From the NCBI GenBank assembly GCA_017893485.1, contig CM030366.1, positions 200,193,173 to 200,257,172 of the forward strand: a stretch of DNA of 64,000 nucleotides, written 5' to 3'. A program made the translations under genes and the position numbers. Source of the DNA: Hemerocallis citrina (taxonomy: Eukaryota; Streptophyta; Magnoliopsida; Asparagales; Asphodelaceae). Numbering within the stretch: the first letter of the stretch is position 1; each line of letters opens with the position of its first letter. This document shows positions 32,601-45,100 of this stretch, piece after piece. The notes under the pieces are model-generated. The model made no database searches, had not been told where the DNA came from, and saw only the letters and a list, made by a program, of their open reading frames with translations.

Positions 32601-35600
32601 CCCCTTGTTGGACCCATGGCTATACCTAAAACTGGCGCATTTCCTCCTATTGGTATTCACAATGTAAGTTCATTTAATAATAATTGTTACAACAATTCTG
32701 CTCATTCCACGCTATTGACAGTTGACACTAATTCCTAATTCAATGCAGCCATTCCAACCAATTGTTTCTCCAGCTGCAAACGCTATTACAGGATGGATGT
32801 CAAGTCCTAACCCATCACTGACCCATGCTGTGGCTGGTCAAGGACCATCTGCCCTCGTGCAGCCACCAAATGGAGGTGATCTTCTTGCAAAAGGCTTCAT
32901 TAACAATCCGCGAGAAGTCTTGTTATATACATTCCTTGACTGTCTTTGACTCTTTTTTTTTTTTTTGTGAAATTGTGACTCAACACTTGCAGTGGCATTT
33001 TTAAAGCACCCAAGGACTCCCTTAGCTGGTATAGATTATCAAACAGCAGATTCTGAACACTTGATGAAAAGACTACGTCCTGGTCGGCCTGATGAAGTGT
33101 GTATCTAAAATTTATTCTAGAATTACATATTACTAGTTGCTTTTGGAAGTCTAAACATATTGATAAATCATAAATCAAATCATTTTGAAGGTGTCCTTCT
33201 CTGGTGCTAGTCATCAACCGAATTTTTTTTCTCAAGAAGATATTCCCGAAACTGTTGTAAGAACCCTGAGTCAGGGTTCAAATGTGATGTGTATGGATTT
33301 TCATCCACAACATCAGACAATTCTTCTTGGTAGTTTTTTTTCTCTTCATCTTGCTTGTTTAAATTGTGTCTTTTGTATCTGTTACTTTTCCATCAAACTT
33401 GTTAACCTCAAATTTGCTTGTAGTTGGAACAAATGTTGGGGACATTGGGATATGGGAAGTTGGCTCTCAAGAAAGGATAGCACATAAACCATTTAAAGTA
33501 TGGAACATATCAGCATGTTCAATGCCCCTGCAGGTATCTTTTCTATTGCACAAGACTTATTATGACTTGGTCAAATTCAACTCAAAATTAGGACTTCTTT
33601 TAGCTTTTGAACGACAACACCAACCTTTCATACATATCTTTGGGCAACGTGAATCTTTTCCCCCCATTTTGGGATTCATATAAGGTATACTGCCAACTGG
33701 TTTTAAGTGCCAGCTATCTAACACAACCGTCCTATATTCAGTTTATGAGACTGAATATGAAATCTTAAGAATTAATGCACAACATTGGTGAAGCTAAGAC
33801 CTTTTCTTTATCTTCAATAAAAAAGTGAATTGTAGCAACTAGGGCATTCTCGTTATGTTTAAACATTCTTCACAGCATCCAATTTAGGGTGAAGGCTTCT
33901 CTACTCTTTCCCTGTACCACTGAGTACTACGGGCTCCTTCCACTGCGAGCTTTACTTGCTTGAAACCAGGAGTCTACTGGTGCCCCAGCCCTCTCATCTA
34001 TCATCACAACCACCATTACTGACTTGTAACAACTGACGTGGTTTAGCATGTTTAATTAATGAGTATTAATATATGGTTTTAACCTAGGAATTCTTATATA
34101 GAACAAGCTACAATGTCATCAAGCTTGAGGCCAGAAGCATTTGTGCTGAAGCTCATCATGTTCCAAACACACTGTAGGAGTTATTTAGTTTGTGTACGTA
34201 TTGAAAAACTCCTGGAACAGTTAAAGTAGTACATTGAAGTGATTAATGATTATCAAATGCCCCACCTCTTGCTCACTATCTAAGAGGCTCACCACTAGAC
34301 TCTTACAGCATTCACCTCTTGTAATTTTAATTAAAGAATCAAAGAGATGTTGAATCTAAAGACAATGTTAAATATATTCATTTGTGTTATGAAAGACTAA
34401 TAGTATCCAGCCGAACATTTTATGGTCGTTCATCATGAATTAATTATTTGAATTTTATTGCGAAGGAGTTCAGATTTGGGCAAGATAAGACCTGACTCAT
34501 AAGCGAGACCCATTGAAAATAAATATTTGTATGAACCCATGGATGAAAATTGTTGATTAGTTTTTTAGATACAACACGCATGAAACATGAATAGTTCGTT
34601 GGAATCCGTGTCCCTTTAGGATACACATCAGGAAATAGAACTTCTTGCTGTATTGCTAATATTGGATACACATCAGGAAATACAACTCAAAATTTCTTGT
34701 GAGTTGGTTTGCTGTGTTTATCTCTTTCAGCTTGCTGCATTGATGTTTGTAGACCAAGGGTTTTGGGCTAACACCCAAACATCAATAGATTCAAAAGATT
34801 TTGACTAAATCCTAGCACAAAGACAGTCTTAGAATAAATCTTTAGATATTGCTTAATCAAAAACCAGTCATTGATAGGTTTTCGAGACAGTTTGACCAAA
34901 CTGTCTTATGTATTCTTCTGCAGTGAGAAGAACATAGACTTATGCCAATTCCTGAAATAGTAGTAGTTATGATACGAAAATAAGTGTCATGTTCAGTGCA
35001 CGTATCTGGCATGTGTCCTAGACAGCCCGTGATAAAAGAATCTGTGGCATTTATGTTATATCAAGGAATAATCCGTGGCATTCCCTGGCTACCATGCTAG
35101 AGTATGAAAGACCTTGATTGACAAATACAGCAGAGGAAATGAGAATCTTTTTGTTTTGTTTGTTAACTGTTAACTAGGAAACTCCCATATTCTTAAGGAA
35201 GGCTGTGATGCTCATCATCTTTAATATGCACACGGCCACTATTATACTGAAATTTGGGCTTATGAATGGAGTATGCACCTTGAGTTCCTATGTTTATTGA
35301 TTCTCCAGGGAGCATTGATGAAAGATGCTACAGTTTCTGTAAATCGATGCCTATGGAGTCCTGATGGATCCATTCTAGGTATTTCTGGAACCAAAATTCT
35401 TCCATTTTCTCTGCACATGTATATCTTATCGTTCGTAATCATGAGATATTTTCTACCTTTTCGTAAGGCCTGCTATGTTGATTCATGTAGGTGCTGCATT
35501 CTCGAAGCATATTATTCAGACATATGCTTATGTTCCAAACGGAGACCTGCGACAACTGTTGGAGGTTCGTTACATCTTTCCCCCCTTTCTTTTTTTGGGT

Positions 35601-38600
35601 GGTTAGCCAATCAAGGGCTGCCTTGAGGAGGGCGAGGCGGCCGCCTCGGGCCCCCGACATTTGCGCATTTTTAGGGGCCTAAAAAAAACTTCCTTGTATT
35701 TATATGTATTTATTTTGCCCGTAATTATTTTTAGGGTCCCCCAAATTTGATTTTTTGGCCTTTTGTTTTTTAAATTAGTACTTGGGTCGGCTTCTTTTAG
35801 TTGGGTTTCGGTTTGTATGGAGATTTATTTCTCCAATCCCTAAACCTCCATCTATTTCTCCACAACCGACTCGACACGTGGACCCGACATGAACACTCCA
35901 ACCCAAACCCGATCTCCATTCCAATTTCTTTATTGTAATAATAAAAGCTTGATTATGAACATTTAATTAGTGAGTTTACTATAAGAAATGCGAGAAGAAG
36001 TCATACTTTATTGTAATAATAAAATATAGTATTTTGCCCTGAACAATGTGCAATTTTTTATTTATACATGTTTTTTAAAAATCTATATATATCAGGTTTT
36101 TCAGAATTGTAGCAAAAAAAATTTCCAAAATTTTTTAAAACCATTTTTTAATAATAAATTGTGTATGGGGGCCCCATTTCGGGAGTTCGCCTTGGGCCCC
36201 TGTAAACTCAGGGCCAGCCCTGGTCAAATCTATCATAATCTGCAATTTATTTTACTTCTGACATGATATGTATTTTTTAGATTGATGCTCACATTGGTGG
36301 AGTGAACGATATTGCCTTTGCTCATCCCAACAAGAGTCTGTCAATAGTAACCTGTGGTGATGACAAGACAATTAAGGTTTGAATAATAAAAAACTGTGTT
36401 AAATATGTTGAAGAAGATAAAAGAAATTGTATAGGTAGTTGAAAAAATGCACATTGCACAATTGGCAGGTCTGGGATGCTACAACCGGTCAAAGGCAATA
36501 TCTGTTTGAAGGCCATGATGCCCCTGTATATTCTATCTGTCCCCATTACAAAGAATCCATCCAGGTAATCCCAAATCACTTGCTTTTTGGTCTATGATGG
36601 TCTTTTTTTAATAAAAAAAAAATCCTTCATTCGTGACTATCTGGGCTTATCTTTTATAATATCTCCAATTTTCTCCATGTGTTTAAACTCTGAAGGGGCC
36701 AGTTCGCCTTTGATCCTATCAGTTTCATGTGTAGATATTTATATTTTTTATTTATAGTATATAAAATTCTCTTACTCTGCCACTGCTTGCAGTTCATTTT
36801 CTCTACTGCTATTGATGGGAAAATCAAAGCTTGGCTCTATGATTGTCTTGGATCTAGAGTTGACTATAATGCTCCAGGACTCTGGTGTACAACGATGGCA
36901 TACAGTGCTGATGGAACAAGGTGAGCACATGTTTTATAATGCTTAGTAGTTGGCAACCAACTTTAGTTTTGCTAAGAACTCTAATTTGTTTACAATTTTG
37001 TTTGCACCACGGCCATTATTAATACATGCTAATTTTGGAGGGAAATGCTATTTAATTAAAAAAGTTTTGAGTTCAATGATTGGATGCAATGATGAGAAGT
37101 AATTTTTTATTCTTTTGTTTGCACTTGCGCTTGGATTTGCAACTCCCACTTGAAAGGAACTAAACACACCCTTAAGCAAGGCTTTAGTGCCCTTTTGCTT
37201 TGGTTGACTCGGACTTAAATCTTATGAGGAAATTCTTTAGCATCACACAATTCACCATTAATATATAATTTCATCATTTCAATATTCATATCTCTGAATG
37301 TGTTGATATTCAGAGATACTGTTATCATTATTTTTTGAAATAAAGGGCTCTATATAGTTGTACAATGTTCTCACATTAGGTGAGAAAAATAAGTGTAGAA
37401 AATATACAGAAATGTGGGCCCAACTTAATAGATGGAACCTAACTATGGTATGAAAATAACCAAAAATTTCTCTTTCTCATGCCATATATAGATAGAGTAC
37501 TAGCATACAGTCTAGAAGATCCTCTGGTAGAGTGCATTTCTTTTTTGTTAGCTAGTTAGTTATGGAATTTGTAAACATCTGTTTTATATGCTTTCGCTAA
37601 ACCGAGCAGAATGGAGAACCAGGATTCATGTAGCCAACCCCAACTAGTTGGGAAAAAGGCTTTGTTGTTGTTGTTGTTGTTTTATATGCTTTCGCTTGAA
37701 CACTTACTTGGAATCGCTTATGTCTCTCTCTGGTAGTCAGGTCTATCAATCTTATATGATTTCAATTAAAAAAAAGAATTGCATATATATTTTGAATGAG
37801 TAGTTAATGTTTATTAAATGTGACTTTATTTTATTCTTCTCTTTTATGATCAATGATTTCAATATTGCATTATTCATGTATATGTAATTATGTACATATT
37901 TGTAGATTGTTTTCTTGTGGAACTAGTAAAGAAGGTGATTCCCATTTGGTTGAGTGGAATGAGACTGAAGGAGCCATCAAGCGGACATACTCTGGCTTCC
38001 GAAAACATTCTTTAGGTGTTGTCCAGTTTGACACAACCAGAAACCGCTTCTTAGCTGCGGGTGATGAATTCATGATCAAGTTCTGGGATATGGATAATAA
38101 CAATCTGTTGAGCACTACTGATGCAGAAGGTGGATTGCCTGTGAGTATAATAATCTGTACCTATTCCATATAATGGGAGGAGGCATGCATGTCATTGGCC
38201 CAATGGCCTCCTCCCTCACCTTGCGTTACTCAATTGCTTCTTAATTCGTAACTTAACATTTATATCCATGTTAGTTTAACTACACCTGTAAAATAGTGAA
38301 CATCATAAAAGCATTATGCTTCATATATTCATTGATTGAAACATGGATTTGGAATTTGGAAAAAGAAAAAATGTGAATGGAACGTGCAAATATATCTAGT
38401 CTCTATTAAACTAGAGGTGTTCCTGTGACCTCCACACCCACATAATTAATTCCGTGTTCTAATATATCTCTCTCCATATATTGTAGAAAGATAAAAATGG
38501 AGTGCAAACAATATTCATTTTTTTTTTACTTAATGATCTTTTCTACATTCTTGAAAAATCATACCTGTATGAAAAAATAAAATCGTAAGCTTGCATTTCT

Positions 38601-41600
38601 TTAAATTCAGATATTTGCATGTGCCAAAAATTCAAGTCTCTTCATTTTCTTTATTCCTGTTTGAAGAAAATAATGTTTACATAGCTCCTTTGCTTCTGTT
38701 TCCATAGGCAAGTCCTCGCCTAAGATTCAACAAAGAGGGTTCATTGCTGGCAGTTACCACAAGTGACAATGGGATCAAGATTCTGGCAAACCCTGAAGGA
38801 CAACGCTTGGTAAGAGTGATGGAAAGCAGGGCATTTGAAGGCTCTCGAGGCTCTTCTCAACATTCTAACATTAAAGTAAGATTCTTATCTTGGAGATCTG
38901 TAGTGAACAGTAGCTATTGCAATATGTTGATCGGTTTCATTAGTAATGGAATTACATGGTATTTTGACACGTGATAAGAAATCTTTGTGGTAATTACAGA
39001 TGTACACAGTAGTCATGTTTACACACGAAGTATTAAAAAAGGCCATGTTAATACATGTGGAAGAAATGTTGCTCCTTTTTCTTCCTCTTCAAAAATAATT
39101 CTGGTCTTCTAAGAGACAATTTTTGGGAAAAGATAGTTGTTTCAAGATAAATACCAGATTGACTAAAGATGACCTGTTGAAACTAATCTTATTCAAACCG
39201 TTAAAATATAATTTCAAGTACTTATTTGGAGATTTAGTTGAATTTGACGTTTTAGGTTTAGTTTGAAGTGGTTGAATAGAGAAGTACAGAGATGTTCCAA
39301 GATCGGGGACGTATATATACTTAGATATTTCTTATGTTTTAGCTCTGTTTATTGGTTTACTTGATTTGATCATTGGATAATAGGGAACTGCATGTTTCAC
39401 GATCTGCAACATAATAATTCTTAGACTATTTCATAAGCTACACCTCTGTCCATTGAATTATTTGATTTGTATCATTCGATCATAATGTCCCCTAAGGAAG
39501 AGTCATTCACTGGCTACATGCATTGGGTGACTTGGTCTCTGATATAAAGAACTAAAAGGTTATGAGTACATTTATACTGGAATGCATGCATGATTGTTTT
39601 ATTCAATAACATGTATGCTATTCTCTGCAGCCACCAATTGGTAACATGCTAGGGGCTGTTCCAAATGTTTCTGGTGCTCAAGTGGCTACCGCTGAGCGGT
39701 CTGATAGAATTCCCCCCAATGTATCAATGAATAGTTTGGTAAGTCTACACTTTGCAATATTATGCTTCGGCATGCTATCATTAATAGGTAGTTTTAATAA
39801 TATTTGCATGAACTCCGTTACAGGCTACTGTGGATAGTAGTCGACCAGATATCAAGCCTAGAATCCTGGATGATACTAACAAGATCAAGAGTTGGAAGTT
39901 AGCTGATGTTGTTGACCACAATCAGCTGAAAGCCTTAAGGTTGCCAGATTCCATGGCAACAAGCAAGGTATATATTTAAGACTTCAGTCAGTAATAATTT
40001 ATGTACTTTTGGACAGAGAACCATACAATTACATGACAACACTTCAAGATTTATTTTGAACACCCTTACCCTGTGAATCTGTTCTGGTCGTTGTTTTGTT
40101 TTTGTGGCTCTGTTCAAGGGTGGAGCCATGATTTGCAACTTGGAGGAGCGAAAAAAAAAGAAAAAAGGGGAAAAAAGTTTAATTAAAACTTGGCATATAA
40201 GACAAAGAAGAAATTATTTATATTTATGTAATTGCAACTCATCTTTCTTTAGTACTATTAAATCTCAACAATTTAGGGGGCATTTGGTACGCGGATTGGA
40301 GAATTCTTTGGAATGGGAGGATTCCCGAAAATGTGAGGGTAGGAATCATGATTCTCAGAAATGTTGCAATACTGCGTTTGGTACAAGACATTGCATTCCA
40401 GAGAATATTTTATTACTGTGTTTGATATAGACCAATTCATTTACATCAATCCTTTGTTATAGTAGACATTACCCGAAAATACTTTTTGGCTTTATTTAAA
40501 AAAAAATTAATATAAATGTTATATACTTTAGAAATCAATGCATATGCGTACATGTGAAAAACCAACATTGATATATATCTAATAAAACCTGAGTACAGTA
40601 ACAAATAAATGACTCAAAAATTTACATTATTATTCTAATATATTTCAACCTGGTAGATAAAAAACATAACAAAAAGAAAAAATAAAATGCATGCAGTACA
40701 AACACATGATCTTAGGCATACATGGATTATAATTATCAATGTAATATATTATTTATGACTTAGTAGACAGAGGGGTTTTCCTTTAATTTGATTATTAATA
40801 ATGGTGGGTACTATTGTTAAAATTAATACATTATACTGAAACATATATCATACTTAGTTAATTCTGTTCAGTCTCTAATTGGATGTTCCTCTTTATATAT
40901 AAATATGCGCAAATTCCACCCTGATAAGCACATGCACAGAGTAACAAATTTATTAGAGAGAATGTAGAGCGGCAATATGATAAGGCAGAAAAATTATCAA
41001 AAATCTGGAGGGTGATTTGGTAAGGTGATAATCTCAGTTATTTTTTATGTGGAGGAATCCACAAATTCCACCATTTTAAAGAGGAATGTATATCCTTCCC
41101 AACAAAGGATTTTGATTGCCATGGGAATTTAAAAATTCTTCCAAAACTATGCTCATATCTTACTAAACCAGGCAATCCAGAGGGTAATCCTAGATTCTCT
41201 TGTATATTACCGCATACCAAACGCCCCCTCAATGCAATTTTTACCTATCAATATGTATAATAGCAAAATTCTAGAAGAAAAATATCAATAATTTTTGTAA
41301 AAATATATATAATTAGAAAGATGAAAATAAAATTACCTGAAATTAGTGAATAAAAAGTCATGAGTGGTATTTTATGGCCTTTTGGTTCAGAGGATTAAGA
41401 TCTGGGAATGAGAACACATCTAGAGAGGTATTTTTTAGAAAAGGTAAATAATAATAATATCTTTGAACTGCTATATTAAATATCCAAATAAAACTAATTC
41501 GGCTTATTCTTTTACGAGAAAAATATATAGTTAGAGATTTTAGGGGGAAAATTAGGAGAAATTAGATGGAAACTAGGAAGTTATTAAATATCTAAATATC

Positions 41601-42137
41601 TAAAGTAGTAACTATTAGAGTAATTATGCTTATTTTATAAGGGTAGTATTGTCTTTTGTTATTTCAGCCCTTACAAAAGCTCTCTCTCTGGCTTCTCTCT
41701 TGTACTGGTACTGATGGCAGCTCCAATATGAAACCCCTCAACTTCCTCTTCTCCCTTTTCCTTTGTTTTCTCCTTTCATCTTTGCATCTACTATGAATTT
41801 GTATATTTATCATGGTATCAGAGCAGGTTGATTTAAGCAACTGATTTTTTGGGGGGTTTGATTTTTCCCCGTTTGCTGACCTTCCACTGTTGTTGCTGCT
41901 CCTTCTATTGATTGCTTGATTGCTGCTGCTGCTCCTTCAATCGCCGTCGCTACTGCTGCTCCTTCTATTGCCAATTGCTTGACTGTGGATTTGGATGACG
42001 ATGAATTTGTTTGTTGTTGTCTCGTTTGCTGTCGTCGAGGGGTAATCTTATAATCCTCTCAGATCTTGGATCTTTGTTGTTTGTTTAGGCTTCATAGATT
42101 GGTAATTGGAAGGTTGTGATTTGTTGAGTTAATGGGT

Positions 42138-42168
<31 letters not shown>

Positions 42169-45100
42169 AAGAAGAAGAAGAGTGGAGATGACTTTGAAGT
42201 TTGGGAGCTTGAGATTGACTGTGAATGCACTCCTAGTTGTGATGAAGGTTTTGTTTACTAAACTTGGATTAAATTTATTTTGATGTTTGATGAAGTAGTT
42301 GGAGAAATTGTTTTGTTTTTTTCTTAAGCGAGAAGAAGAAGTATTTTGGAGATTTTATTTGTGTGTGGTGAACATGGAATATGTGAATTATAGATGGGCT
42401 AATTTGGAAACTCATGGAGTTTGAAAGGTGATTAAAGGAAATATTTTTCTTTGGTCTGCCCCAATCAAAGGTTTGACCAATCAACTGGGATCTTTATGGT
42501 TGAATTGAAGTGGACACTTTGTGTGTATTTTGTGCAATTTGGGAGTCCTTTTAGAATTTGCAAAATTGCAAGTTTGTTTGCATTCAAAATTTCAAAAGTT
42601 GAGATGAACAAGTGCAATTTTTGCAAGTAAAGGGATCACTGAAAGGTTCAATGTCCTAAGCTATTGAATCGAGCACAACAACATCAGTAAAAGCAACAAT
42701 TTAGCACCACCAGCCATACCACAATCAGACTTCTTAGATTTTAGAGACCCATCATCGAATTCTACACTCGCAGCCATTTCTGAGCAGCTTCAGAAACTCC
42801 TTGTTACACAGTCGCGTGATATGCTTGTCTCTTCACTAATAGGTCAGCTACTCTCTAGTTCCTCAGGTATGACTTCCTCGGCATGGATTTTGGATTCCGG
42901 AGCTTCACACCATATGTCATCTGATTCAAAATCCTTTGTTTCTTTGCATCCTACATCATCTGTGTCTGTTATAACTGCTGATGGTACACCTATGCCAATA
43001 GCAGGAATTGGTTCTATTGTCACACCACATTTATCTCTTTCTGATGTTTTCCATTCCTAAGCTTACACTCAATCTTGTATCTGTTAGTTAGTTTTGTGAT
43101 TCTGGTTACTCAGTAATATTTTCTTCTGCCTCTTGTTATGTGCATGATTCGTAGTTCCAGAAGCTGATTGGGACAGGTCGTAGAAAGGGGGAATTATGCA
43201 TTTTGGATGAGCCGAGGTTAGCAATATTTGCAGCTCCTAGTGTTGATTTTTCCTCATTCCGTTTGTGTCCCTCATCTTCTAGTTTCTATTTATGGCATTC
43301 ACGTTTTGGTCATGTTTCAGCTTCCCACTTAAAATTCTTAGCTTCTACATGATCTTTAGGAAATTTGCAAACACATGATATTTCTGATTGCAGTGGTTGT
43401 AAACTTGCCAAATTCACTGCCTTGCCTTTTAATTAAAGTACTACTTGCTCTTCTGCACCATTTGATTTAATCCATTCTGATGTATGGGGACCTTCTCCAG
43501 TTGTTAGAAATGGGGGGTCATGATATTATGTTTCTTTCATTGATGATCACACTCGTTTTTGTTGGGTTTATCTCATTAAACGTCATTCTGATTTTTTTGA
43601 TGTCTATAAAAACTTTCGAGCCCTCGTAAAAACTCAACATTGTGCTGTTATCAAGTGTTTTAGATGTGATTTGGGTGGTGAATACACTTCCAACAAATTT
43701 TGCGATTTGCTTACTTTAGATGGAACTATTCACCAAATTTTTTGTACAGATATGTTGCTGAAAGAAAACATAGGCACATTGTTGAAACTACCCATTTTCT
43801 TTTGTTGTCATCTTCAATTCCTACTGGGTTTTGGGGAGAAGCAGTAATTACGGCTATCAACCTTATTAATAAGAACCCATCGTCCATTACTTTAGGTTTG
43901 TCACCTTTTGAAAAACTTCATGTAATTTGTATAGCATGCTTGTTCCTGACTATTCCTCATTGAGAGTTTTTTGTTCTACTTGCTTTATTCTTTGTCCACA
44001 TGTTAGAGTGTACGAAATTATCACCACATTCTTCCATTTGCGTGTTTCTTGGTTATGGTGAGGGACAAAAGGGATATCGTTGTTTTGATCCAGCTTATCA
44101 AAAACTGTGTCCCGTCATGTTGTGTTTCTTGATATGCTCTATTCCTGCTACTACTCATAACTTGACCAAATCTGATCTCATTCATATTGATCCTTTCGTT
44201 AACCATATAGACAACCTTTCTCCACCAGTCTCATCCATTCCTGATTCTGACTCATCTCTTGCTCTTGTAGCTCCCTATCCGTTTTATTATTCTCGCAGGA
44301 CTCGCATTGTTAGTTCTGGAGATACTGGTGCCTTGCAGTCTGACACTCGTGATACCCCCCTCCTCCTGCCGCTGTCCAAGCTCCTCCTAAGATTGTGGAT
44401 TTATCTTCTTGTTATCCTCAGCATTCTTGTAAGTCTACTCACCTATCAGATTTTATTTACTCTTGTTATTCCACTTCTTCCTCTTCATTTTAAGCATTTA
44501 TTTATTCTCTCTGAGCCTTGATCCTACAAAGAGGTAGTTCTTGACCCCCATTGGCAGCATGCTATGAACGAAGAACTTTCTGCCTTGCAAAAGACAGACA
44601 CTTGGGATTTGGTACCTTTACCTTCTGGTAAAAGTACAGTTGGTTCTCGTTGGGTTTATAAAATCAAGACAAAGTCTCATGGATCAGTTGAGCGCTACAA
44701 AGCTAGATGGGTTGCTAAGAGATTTTCTCAGCAGTATGGTGTGGATTATGAGGAGACTTTTGCTCCTGTTGCAAAGATGACTAAAGTTCGTACTCTTATT
44801 GCAGTTGCATCTGTTCGTCAATGACATATATCTCAAATGGATGTTAAGAATGCGTTTTTGAATGGTGATTTGCATGAAGAAGTTTATATGGTTCACCCGC
44901 CTAGTGTCTCTCATAATCATGGAGAAGTTTGTAAACTTAAAAAAGCATTGTATGGCCTCAAACAGGCACCTTGAGCTTGGTTTGAGAAGTTCTCTACCAT
45001 TATCACTTCTCTTGGGTTTTCTTCCAGTAATCACGACTCGGCCTCCTTTGTTAAGTGTACTCCTATTGGTTGTATCTTACTCTCTCTATATGTTGATATG

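Larger units (their letters stand above)
33240..39700 (+). other. First WD40 propeller region
   Basis: Exons 9 to 18, about residues 335-700. WD-type blade ends are readable: [85 protein letters not shown] and [16 protein letters not shown]. Blade-to-exon correspondence is close for several exons (for example 36281-36376 and 36469-36564, both exactly 96 nt). Confidence 0.85.

Noticed and set aside
35439..35682. Open frames on both strands in intron 11
   Set aside because: They overlap a hAT-like MITE and exon 11 in wrong frames.
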